Assembly: GCA_003695725.1 (NCBI GenBank)
Contig: RFHX01000114.1
Span: 1-7,577 of the forward strand
DNA: 7,577 nucleotides
Source: Candidatus Schekmanbacteria bacterium
Lineage (GTDB): Bacteria; Schekmanbacteria; GWA2-38-11; J061
Reading direction: 5' to 3'
Positions 1-7,100 of the stretch are shown piece by piece. Both the position numbers and the translations under genes were made by a program. The number at the start of each line of letters is the position of its first letter. The first letter of the stretch is position 1. Below the pieces are notes generated by a model. That model did no database searches. It saw only the letters and a list, made by a program, of their open reading frames with translations, and was not told the DNA's origin.

Positions 1-37
1 CATTATCAAATCAAGCATAATTGAACAGTTAATTCAA

Positions 38-1267
38 TTATTCCTCATTTCTGCTTTCATAATAATCAATAACACAAGCCCCTACCGCATCACCCCAGAC
101 ATTTACCGTTGTCCTGCATCTATCAAGAAGCCAGTCTATGGCAAGTATCATCCCTATACCTTCAACAGGCAAGCCTACTGATTGAAGTACGAGCACCATT
201 GTAACAAGTCCTGCCTCAGGAATCCCTGCCGCTCCGATTCCAGCTATTGTGGCAGTGAAAAATACAATCAGCAGTTTAGCACCGGCAAGTTCAATACCAT
301 AACTTTGGGCAATAAATATTGCAGCAACTGCTTCATACATTGCTGTGCCATCCATATTTATAGTAGCACCAAGCGGTAGGACAAATCCCGATGTTTTCTT
401 TGACACTCCTCCTTCCTCGGATACGCATTCCATAGTAATCGGCAATGTTGCAGATGATGATGCTGTTGCAAAAGCAGTGAGGAGTGCTTTGCCTACTGTG
501 AAAAAATAATTGATAGGATTTCTTTTCCCAAAAAAGAGGAGAATCATAGCTAAAATAATTACCGAATGAATTGTTAGAGCACTTACTACTGTTATAAAAT
601 ATTTGCCCAAGCTTCGTATGAGGTTTACAACTGCATTGCCTCCACCCGTAATGCCAAAGCGATATGCTATTAAAGCAAATATCCCAATTGGCGCAAAAAA
701 CATTATCCAGCGTACCAGTTTCATAACAGCATCATTTAGAGATGCAAAAAAAGAAATTGCTGTTTCCCCTTTTTCTCCTATTGCATTCAAAGCAAGCCCA
801 AAAAGTATTGATGCAATTATGATAGGCAGTATCTTCATCTCAGCCGCCGCTTGAAAGAGATTCGGATGTATAAGACTTTCAATCATATCAACAACTGAAT
901 ATGAAGTTTCGGTGGAAATTTTTTCAGGTATCTCTGCACCCGATAAGGGAAATCCCAATCCCGGTTTTATAGAAAGGACCATCATCATACCTATTGCAAC
1001 TGCAATTCCTGTGGTAGAAAGATAATATACCAGTGTCCTCAATCCAAGTTTACCCAATCTTTTAGTCCCTTGTAGATTCGTGATACCACTAATCATTGAT
1101 ACAACGATTATTGGAATTACCATCATCTTGAGGGCATTAAGGAAAAGGTCACCCAATATTTTCATCTTTATGCTGAAATCAGGAAAAAAAATTCCTGCCC
1201 CAGCCCCAATTATCGCCCCTGCAATGATTCCAAAAAGAAGAGCCTGTTTTTTAAAAAAATCGCTCAT
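38..1267 (-). CDS. Dicarboxylate/amino acid:cation symporter (SLC1/DAACS family), probably glutamate/aspartate
   Basis: This is an inner-membrane secondary transporter of the glutamate transporter fold, expected to import acidic amino acids with Na+ or H+. The protein is about 409 residues, full length for the family, with many hydrophobic segments. Numbering below counts from an in-frame TTG two codons upstream. Hairpin 1 has the serine-rich SSSATLP motif (272-278). TM7 has NMDGT (306-310). Hairpin 2 has IGAAGIPEAG (346-355). TM8 has DWLLDRCRTTVNVWGD, in which D384, R387, T388 and N391 line up with the family's amino-acid ligands. The aspartate plus arginine pair favours acidic amino acids over the C4-dicarboxylates used by DctA, which differs there. 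The start codons read TTG-TTG-ATG. I prefer ATG (1265-1267) because neither choice has a clear Shine-Dalgarno sequence. It lies 51 bp downstream of the small HTH gene on the same strand, so the two may be cotranscribed. Family is certain; substrate is inferred. Confidence 0.95.
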   Translation of the reverse strand: MSDFFKKQALLFGIIAGAIIGAGAGIFFPDFSIKMKILGDLFLNALKMMVIPIIVVSMISGITNLQGTKRLGKLGLRTLVYYLSTTGIAVAIGMMMVLSIKPGLGFPLSGAEIPEKISTETSYSVVDMIESLIHPNLFQAAAEMKILPIIIASILFGLALNAIGEKGETAISFFASLNDAVMKLVRWIMFFAPIGIFALIAYRFGITGGGNAVVNLIRSLGKYFITVVSALTIHSVIILAMILLFFGKRNPINYFFTVGKALLTAFATASSSATLPITMECVSEEGGVSKKTSGFVLPLGATINMDGTAMYEAVAAIFIAQSYGIELAGAKLLIVFFTATIAGIGAAGIPEAGLVTMVLVLQSVGLPVEGIGMILAIDWLLDRCRTTVNVWGDAVGACVIDYYESRNEE

Positions 1268-1318
1268 CAACAATTTAATTTATAGGGGAATAAGAAGCTG
1301 AATAGAGTAATTCATCAT

Positions 1319-1525
1319 TCAAGAGTTTGTCTCATCCAATCTCTTACGCAAATATTCTTTTACCTTCTCAAAATCTTTTTTTTTGAAAAAAAGCGTGCCT
1401 TCAATTTTGTGACCGTCAATTATATCTTCTTCAAAGATGAGGTTTCGAAGGGTATAAGAGGTCACTCCAAGAGATTTTGCCGCATCTTTCAAACTTATAA
1501 ATTCTTCAATTTTTATGTTATTCAA
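1319..1525 (-). CDS. Small helix-turn-helix DNA-binding protein (excisionase/MerR-like, HTH_17 type)
   Basis: This 68-residue protein is almost entirely one winged-helix domain of the excisionase/MerR-like type. The pattern ISLKDAAKSLGVTSYTLRNL (10-29) gives the helix-turn-helix. A short wing follows (HKIEGTLFFKKKDFEKV, 39-55), then a basic C-terminal helix. There is no sensor or dimerisation domain, so it would act as a small transcription factor, an accessory DNA-bending protein or a phage-type regulator. No integrase or phage gene is nearby, which favours local transcriptional control. The start is TTG (1523-1525), supported by a strong ribosome binding site (AAGGAGGAA in minus-strand sense, complement of 1535-1543). 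It lies upstream of, and in line with, the symporter gene and divergent from the heme diguanylate cyclase. It could regulate either. Its target is inferred from position only. Confidence 0.8.
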   Translation of the reverse strand: MNNIKIEEFISLKDAAKSLGVTSYTLRNLIFEEDIIDGHKIEGTLFFKKKDFEKVKEYLRKRLDETNS

Positions 1526-1534
1526 TGTAGAATC

Positions 1535-1543
1535 TTCCTCCTT
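1535..1543 (-). promoter_or_regulatory. Strong ribosome binding site for the TTG-started HTH gene
   Basis: The minus strand reads AAGGAGGAA, nearly the full anti-16S complement, with 9 nt between it and TTG at 1525-1523. No ATG in this frame lies at a suitable distance, so this site decides the TTG start. It is the best Shine-Dalgarno sequence noticed in the window. Confidence 0.75.
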
Positions 1544-1546
1544 AAT

Positions 1547-1575
1547 TTGATAGATTGATTTTTATAATATATATT
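1547..1575 (+). promoter_or_regulatory. Candidate sigma-70 promoter for the heme diguanylate cyclase
   Basis: TTGATA (1547-1552) and TATATT (1570-1575) are 17 nt apart, each matching consensus at five of six positions. An exact TATAAT also sits at 1563-1568 but has no good -35 partner. Predicted transcripts would have a leader of about 85 nt before ATG 1667. The element interleaves with the minus-strand promoter, so the two divergent genes could compete for polymerase or share a regulator. Confidence 0.4.
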
Positions 1576-1595
1576 TTTCAATTCCATAAGGTCAA
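1566..1595 (-). promoter_or_regulatory. Candidate sigma-70 promoter for the HTH gene (and perhaps the symporter)
   Basis: In minus-strand sense, TTGACC (1595-1590) is followed after 18 nt by TATATT (1571-1566). Each hexamer matches consensus at five of six positions. Transcription would start about 35 nt before the TTG codon and include the ribosome binding site. The -10 region overlaps that of the candidate plus-strand promoter. The DNA is AT-rich, so chance matches are a real risk. Confidence 0.45.
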
Positions 1596-1663
1596 GAGAA
1601 GATAAAATCCTGATGGAATTAGAAAGAAGACTGTTGGTGATATTAAGCGATGGGAATTGAAAA
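1575..1663. repeat. Inverted repeat TTTTCAATTCC ... GGAATTGAAAA in the divergent spacer
   Basis: TTTTCAATTCC at 1575-1585 and GGAATTGAAAA at 1653-1663 are perfect 11-bp inverted copies, 67 bp apart. A related direct copy, GGAATTAGAAA, lies between them at 1615-1625. The left arm overlaps the candidate -10 region of the plus-strand promoter and the right arm lies just before the ATG of the cyclase. A pair of operator sites that could support looping is possible; the binding protein is unknown, although the adjacent HTH gene is an obvious candidate. Confidence 0.4.
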
Positions 1664-1666
1664 TAG

Positions 1667-3439
1667 ATGAACGAGAGGGATAAAAATAGAATGCGCACTA
1701 AACTTTTAATTAGTATTTTTTTGATTTTAGGACTTTCACTTTCAATAACGATGTATCAGATTTCCTCCTTCCAAAAAAAAGAACTTTTATCCAATGCATA
1801 TAAAGAAGCAGAATCAATGGCGTCAACTCTTCGAACTGTCCTTGAGTATCAGATGATAAACAAGTCGCCAAATATCCTCCAAAGGACATTGGAAGAAACT
1901 GTAAAAAATAAGCAATTCTCAAAAATATGCATAATCGGAAAAAACGGTAAAATCAATTACTCCTCAGAAACCGAAGAAGTGGGTCGAACGGTTGAAATTA
2001 GTGATAAAAGATGTTCAGTTTGCCACGAAGGCAATAGCAATGTTAGGCCATCTACCCCTACGATTTTACTCAATGAAAATGACAAAAATCCTTTCCTGAG
2101 AACTATCAGCCCCATATGGAATAAAAAAGAATGCCTTGGTTGCCATTCAAGAAATAAAAAAATACTCGGCATTTTTCTTACTGAGAAACCCGTGGCACAA
2201 TCATTTTTCATAATTAAAACAATAGAAAAAAGGATTCTTCTTTCAGGTGTCATCTCCGGTATTTTTATTTTCATACTCATCTATTTTCTCATAGAAAACC
2301 TCCTAAATAAAAAAATCAAAAAACTTATCGAAGGGACAAAAGAAATAGGGAAAGGCAATTATTCCATAAATATCAAAATAAGGGGAAATGATGAATTAAA
2401 AGATCTTGCAGAATCCTTTAACTCGATGGCACAAAACATCAAAAAAAATATTGACGAAATCAGAAGTATATCAACACAGCTCAATATCCTTTATTCAATA
2501 GTCAATAGGTTGAGCAAAACAATAAACCTCAACGAATTAAAGGGGATAATCGTTGATCTTGTGTATGAAATACTCGATACATCATCTACCATATTAATTA
2601 CAAAAACAAACGATGAAAAACTCTTTGATGTCCTAATCAAAAGTGACAAGGCAAAAAAGCCCAAAAACCTTCAATACCATCTTGATAATGACAGTGTGCC
2701 TCAACCTGCCATTTTAACGGAAAGTCATTTTGACACATTAAACAAGCAGAAACCATCCGATTTATTCTTTTCAGAAAAAAAATATATTGCCTATATGCCA
2801 ATCGGAATGAGAGAAATGAAATTGGGAATGCTCATTGCCGCAAGAAATAACCGTATTTTTACCCCTGACGAAGAGGAGCTCATCAAAGCCATAAGAACGC
2901 ATGCATCTATTGCCTTCGAGAATGCTTACCTCTATTCAGTTGCAATTACAGATGAATTGACAGGGCTTTTTACATTGAGGCATTTCCACACGAGACTGGA
3001 GGAACAGATAGGTACATTTAATCGTTACGGCCAGAAATTTTCTCTTTTGATGCTCGATATAGATGACTTTAAAAATGTTAACGATACATATGGTCATCCT
3101 GCCGGTGATTCCGTCCTTATTCAAGCGGCAAAAATAATCAAACAGTCAATTCGTGATGTTGACCTTGCCTTTAGATACGGAGGCGAAGAATTTACAGTAA
3201 TTCTACCTGAAACAGGAAAGAATGCCGCCAAAGTTGTCGCAGAAAGAATCAGGCGAAACATCGCAGATGCAGAATTCGAGTTAGATGATTATCCTAGCAT
3301 TTCTGTAACTGTCAGCATTGGCGCCTCTGCCTGTCCCTCAGATGGCACAACTATGAAAGACATAGTTCTCGCTTCTGACAAAGCACTTTATAAAGCTAAA
3401 AATGAAGGGAAAAACAGAGTCGTTCTTTTTCAAAAGTAA
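1667..3439 (+). CDS. Membrane diguanylate cyclase with two periplasmic c-type heme motifs (TM-CXXCH2-TM-HAMP-GAF-GGDEF)
   Basis: This 590-residue sensor should synthesise cyclic di-GMP from two GTP. The order is: a transmembrane helix (about 12-31), a periplasmic region (about 32-189) with CSVCH (116-120) and CLGCH (156-160), a second transmembrane helix (about 190-212), HAMP (about 210-262), a GAF-like domain (about 280-420) and GGDEF (about 425-588). The GGDEF domain looks active: DELTG at 429-433, metal-binding D464 in LDIDDFK, N472/D473, and GGEEF at 505-509. An intact product-inhibition site, R496-x-x-D499, sits five residues before GGEEF. The two CXXCH motifs predict covalent c-type heme, so redox state or a heme ligand is the likely input (inferred). 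ATG 1667 follows an in-frame TAG directly. A second ATG at 1691 (M9), preceded by GAGAGGG at 1673-1679, is equally plausible. The gene converges on the HTH-receiver gene. Confidence 0.93.
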   Translation: MNERDKNRMRTKLLISIFLILGLSLSITMYQISSFQKKELLSNAYKEAESMASTLRTVLEYQMINKSPNILQRTLEETVKNKQFSKICIIGKNGKINYSSETEEVGRTVEISDKRCSVCHEGNSNVRPSTPTILLNENDKNPFLRTISPIWNKKECLGCHSRNKKILGIFLTEKPVAQSFFIIKTIEKRILLSGVISGIFIFILIYFLIENLLNKKIKKLIEGTKEIGKGNYSINIKIRGNDELKDLAESFNSMAQNIKKNIDEIRSISTQLNILYSIVNRLSKTINLNELKGIIVDLVYEILDTSSTILITKTNDEKLFDVLIKSDKAKKPKNLQYHLDNDSVPQPAILTESHFDTLNKQKPSDLFFSEKKYIAYMPIGMREMKLGMLIAARNNRIFTPDEEELIKAIRTHASIAFENAYLYSVAITDELTGLFTLRHFHTRLEEQIGTFNRYGQKFSLLMLDIDDFKNVNDTYGHPAGDSVLIQAAKIIKQSIRDVDLAFRYGGEEFTVILPETGKNAAKVVAERIRRNIADAEFELDDYPSISVTVSIGASACPSDGTTMKDIVLASDKALYKAKNEGKNRVVLFQK

Positions 3440-3451
3440 AAATTCAGGAAA

Positions 3452-4024
3452 TTATTTCCACAATTGGGTTGGAGAAAGCAGGTCAATTAAAATGCGTCTT
3501 ATATCAATCATTTTGATTGGTTTTTCAAGAACTTCCACAGCTCCATATTCCTTTATCTTGTCAATATTATGTTTAGAGGGATAACCTGTAATCGCCACTA
3601 TCTTTATGCCGTTTGTTTCCGGTGATTCTTTCAACCTTTTACAAACCTGAAAACCGTCAATTCCTTTCATTACGAGGTCAAGAAAAACGATATGGGGTTT
3701 GAAAAGATGAACCAATTCTCCGGCTTCAAAGCCGCTATATGCACCCTGTACTTTAATGTTTGGATCTATTTTTTCAATCGACTCCTTAAAGAAATCCACG
3801 ATAAAACGCTCATCATCGATTACGAGAACACGCAAATTTTCATCGTCTTTATCTGAGTTGATTTCTTTCCAAAATCTAATGAGTTCTTCTTTCGGAATTC
3901 TTCTATGTCCGCCTGCAGTTTTGGTGGATTTCAAAAGTCCTGATTCTATCCATCTTATTATAGTTGCAGGAGATACATTGCAATATTCCGCTGCTTCGTG
4001 AGTTGTAAATGCTTTTTTCCCCAT
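3452..4024 (-). CDS. Response regulator with N-terminal MerR/excisionase-type HTH and C-terminal receiver domain
   Basis: This 190-residue protein has its parts in the reverse of the usual response-regulator order. Residues 5-50 form a MerR/BldC-like helix-turn-helix (FTTHEAAEYCNVSPATIIRW, then the wing AGGHRRIP at 37-44). A short linker leads to a receiver domain (about 64-187) with the acidic pair D70/D71, phospho-acceptor D116 in FLDLVM, T146 in AITG and K168 in EKP, so phosphorylation should work. It is predicted to be a DNA-binding transcription factor controlled by a histidine kinase. No kinase lies on its own strand. The divergent GAF/PAS sensor protein is the nearest candidate partner (inferred). 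ATG 4024-4022 is used; no clear Shine-Dalgarno sequence precedes it. Its stop is 12 bp from the stop of the convergent cyclase gene. Domain calls are firm; targets are unknown. Confidence 0.93.
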   Translation of the reverse strand: MGKKAFTTHEAAEYCNVSPATIIRWIESGLLKSTKTAGGHRRIPKEELIRFWKEINSDKDDENLRVLVIDDERFIVDFFKESIEKIDPNIKVQGAYSGFEAGELVHLFKPHIVFLDLVMKGIDGFQVCKRLKESPETNGIKIVAITGYPSKHNIDKIKEYGAVEVLEKPIKMIDIRRILIDLLSPTQLWK

Positions 4025-4053
4025 ACTTTTATTTTAAATACCTAATCATTTAT

Positions 4054-4082
4054 TTGCTATTTTGAAAAGATGCCATTGTCAA
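4054..4082 (-). promoter_or_regulatory. Weak candidate promoter for the HTH-receiver gene
   Basis: In minus-strand sense, an exact TTGACA (4082-4077) is followed after 17 nt by TAGCAA (4059-4054). The -35 is perfect but the -10 matches only about three of six positions, so this promoter would be weak or need an activator. An inverted pair, TTGAAAA (4062-4068) and TTTTCAA (4093-4099), brackets the -35 element and could be an operator. Confidence 0.3.
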
Positions 4083-4099
4083 GAAAAAAACTTTTTCAA
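4062..4099. repeat. Inverted repeat TTGAAAAG ... CTTTTTCAA around the regulator's -35 element
   Basis: TTGAAAAG (4062-4069) and CTTTTTCAA (4091-4099) are inverted copies apart from one extra T. They lie 21 bp apart on either side of the minus-strand TTGACA. The same TTGAAAA core forms the inverted pair in the other divergent spacer (1575-1581 and 1657-1663). The right arm is also part of a small GAAAAA/TTTTTC palindrome (4083-4097). The sequences are simple and AT-rich, so the call is tentative. Confidence 0.3.
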
Positions 4100-4131
4100 C
4101 TAATAAAAATACTAATACATAAATGAAATGA

Positions 4132-7100
4132 ATGAAATTATATATTGACAAAAAAGAAATTAAAACCTTTTATATTAGTGATATGTCTGTAAGGAATAAA
4201 AATAAAGATGAAACAATATCACAAAGAATTAACAAATATATCTCTTCTTTAGGCAATTGTAAGAACGAAAAAGAGCTTGCTATAAAAACTTCTTCCTATC
4301 TCTTGAATTTGACAAATTCACAGGCATGCTTAATTTTTAGCTCCACTGGAGAAAAAAACCTTTTCAAATCTAATGGAATCATATTAGGAAAGAGAAAAAT
4401 AAAATGCGACTGCATAATCGATGCAAATATAAAAAACGGGAAGGAATATCTCCTCAAAAATCTTGATTTAAGGAAAGAACTTATAAAAAGCAATTGTAAA
4501 GATATAAATCTCGTTTCAGGCCACAAATATTTTTCCACATTCTCAATTAAAGGCGCTAATAACGATATTTCTCTACTAATAGAATTATTGAAAAATGAAT
4601 CAGTTTTTAAAAATGACGAGCTTAAAATAAGCTCTTCTATTGTTGCCCATTCTCAAAGAATTCTCAGAAACATTGAACGCCATTCCTCATATGAAGAATA
4701 TGCTAAAAAATTAAAGATATTGAATGAGACAATTCATATCATTAATGACTCCCATAATCTCAATGAGCTGGCAGAAAAGATAGAGCCTGTAATGCGCAAA
4801 GCGATACCCTATGACTCAATTGTTTTTGCCACTTATGACGATTCTGAACGCTATATTGTTGACCTTTATATAATGTACCACGAGGGAGTAATCAAAAGAA
4901 ATAACCTTTATGCCCCTACATCGATTGGGAAAATGAAAAAAGAACTGAGAAAAAAGAAAACCATTAGAATTGACGACCTGTCTAAAAATCCTTTTGGACT
5001 TGCGCGGATAGCAACATTGGCAGAAGGAATGTCTTCCGAATTGATAGTTGGATGTATTTCAAAGGGAAAAATATTAGGAGTCTTCGTCCTCGTTAAAAAA
5101 GAAAAAAACTTCTATACTGACGAAGATGAGTGGTTTATGAGGATGATTGCCAAAGACATTACTTCTGCAATGGTGAGATTTAAGACAGATGAAATATTGA
5201 GAAAACAAAAAATCTATTCAGAAATTTCCAACAAAATAATTCAAAAAACCCTTAAATCCGAAAATGCTGAAAAAGCCGCTATCAACCTTTTTTCTGAAAT
5301 AGAAAAGAAACTTGATTTTGACACATTAAAAGTGGGACTTTTCAACAACGATTTATCAGAGATTACAATATACCTCAAACCCGGCAACAACAAAAAGCTC
5401 ATAGGTCCTCAGACTTTCAAATACGATGAAAAAAGGCACAAAAAGGTGATTGATCTTCTGCAGTCAAAGAGAAGATATATTTCTGCAGATTCTGAGATTG
5501 GGAAAAGTCTATTCAGTGAAAAGGTGGCGGCTGAAGAAAACCTGCAATCTGCAATAATATTCCCATTATCCCTTCCTAAACGATTGCTTGGCTTCATCGC
5601 ATTTCTCAGCAAAAAGAAAAATATCTTTGGTAAACACGACATAGAGGGAATTGCACTTATAGCAGAAAGTTTCTCACTTGCCCTTGAAAATTTGCTTCTA
5701 AAAAATGAAGCAGATATACAAAAAAAGAATTGGGAATCAACTTTCAATTCAATAAGTGATTATATTCTAATAATTGATAGAAATGGAAAAATTCTTCGCT
5801 TGAACAAAAAAAGCAAAAAATTATTAAAGAAGATTTCAGGCAATGATTATAATGAGTTATCAGCAAAAGATTTCCTGAATGCCTTGAAAATACCCTACGC
5901 CCAAAGTCTTAAAGAACTTGTTTTCAAGGAGAATCTTCCTGTCAACCAGACACTGCCGTCAATCAACAATGATAAATATTACAATATTCTAATCGACCCA
6001 ATCAGAAAGAAGCCGTCAAAGAAATGTCAAGAAGCTGTGTTGCAGGTTAAAGATATCACTGATATCAAGAAAACTGAAGCAGAATTGAAAAACATAAATC
6101 AGCAATATCGAAAGCAGAATACTAAATTCAAAGCATTAAGCAAAATTGCTGAAATAATCAACAGGGACAAAACTCCACAAGAAATTTTTGAAATGATAGG
6201 AAAAGAAGTAAAACGCATCATCCCTTTCGATAGCGGCAAAGTATGGGTTTTCAATAAAGAGTCTAAAGAATTAGATTCGATATATACATTGACAATATAT
6301 ACAGAAAAATTTTCGGCTTCAGAAGCAATGAAAACAGGACTTCAACAATCATCAGTAATGGAAATATTGAAAAGCGGCAAACCAATGATTAGAAATTTAA
6401 AAAAAGGGAATCCTTCATATCGAGAAGATAGATTTATAAAAGAAGCCAATATCAATTCAGTGCTTTACATACCTTTGGAGGCAAAAGAGAAAATAACAGG
6501 ATGTATCTCTCTCGGTTCCAGAAGATATAATGCTTTTACGACCGAAGATATCAGCTTTATGAAACAAATAGCTGGCTATATTTCTTCATACCTTGAGAAC
6601 CTAAAACTGCTTTCCGAACTTATGCAGGCAAACATAGAATGGGAAAAAACATTCAATTCTACAAGCGATTACATTTTTCTCACTGACAGCAAGAACAACA
6701 TAATAAAATGCAATAAATCATTTCAAGAAGATTACCTCAGAGAAGAAACATTTTTAGAAAAAAAATGCTACGAAATTTTCTGCAAAAAAAATAATGACAA
6801 AAATGGATGCATTCATAGAAAGCACACTCCTGACACTTTTCCTAACATTTTCGAATTTACAGACCAGGAAAAAGGCAGAACATTTGTAGTATCCATTTCG
6901 CCCATAGGAATTTTCTCGGACAAGAAAGAATGCTATGTCCATATAGTCACAGATATTACGAAGATGAAGGAAGCAGAAAAAACAATCTTAAATCTTGCGA
7001 CACAATTAAATACAGTCTTTGAAAATTCTCCTGATGGTATGATTTTAATGGATAAAGAGCAAAAGATTGTAAAATTCAGCAAGTCTGCACAAAAAATTTT

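Noticed and set aside
13-37. TTGAA ... TTCAA inverted repeat downstream of the symporter stop codon
   Set aside because: The stem is 5 bp, AT-rich and lacks a T-run; the 37 bases before the symporter gene show nothing else that I can support.
182-1301. Plus-strand open frames opposite the symporter gene (182-379, 603-854, 1080-1301)
   Set aside because: They lie antisense to a clearly conserved full-length transporter and have no recognisable domain; they are antisense by-products of that gene.
1319-1525. The 68-aa HTH protein as a phage or integrative-element excisionase
   Set aside because: No integrase, attachment-site repeat or other mobile gene is present nearby; the neighbours are transport and signalling genes.
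1710-3124. Minus-strand open frames within the cyclase gene (1710-1922, 1957-2280, 2936-3124)
   Set aside because: They overlap well-conserved HAMP, heme and GGDEF coding sequence on the other strand and show no domain of their own.
3447-3459. GGAAA-TTA-TTTCC hairpin between the convergent cyclase and regulator genes, as a terminator
   Set aside because: The stem is only 5 bp and no T-tract follows on either strand, so it is not a credible intrinsic terminator.
3402-4001. Plus-strand open frames over the HTH-receiver gene (3402-3584 and 3756-4001)
   Set aside because: They are antisense to a receiver and HTH domain whose key residues are all present on the minus strand.
4296-6942. Minus-strand open frames within the large sensor gene (4296-4538, 5409-5747, 6754-6942)
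   Set aside because: Hydrophobic, phenylalanine-rich translations are what lysine-rich coding DNA gives when read antisense; no family resemblance was seen.
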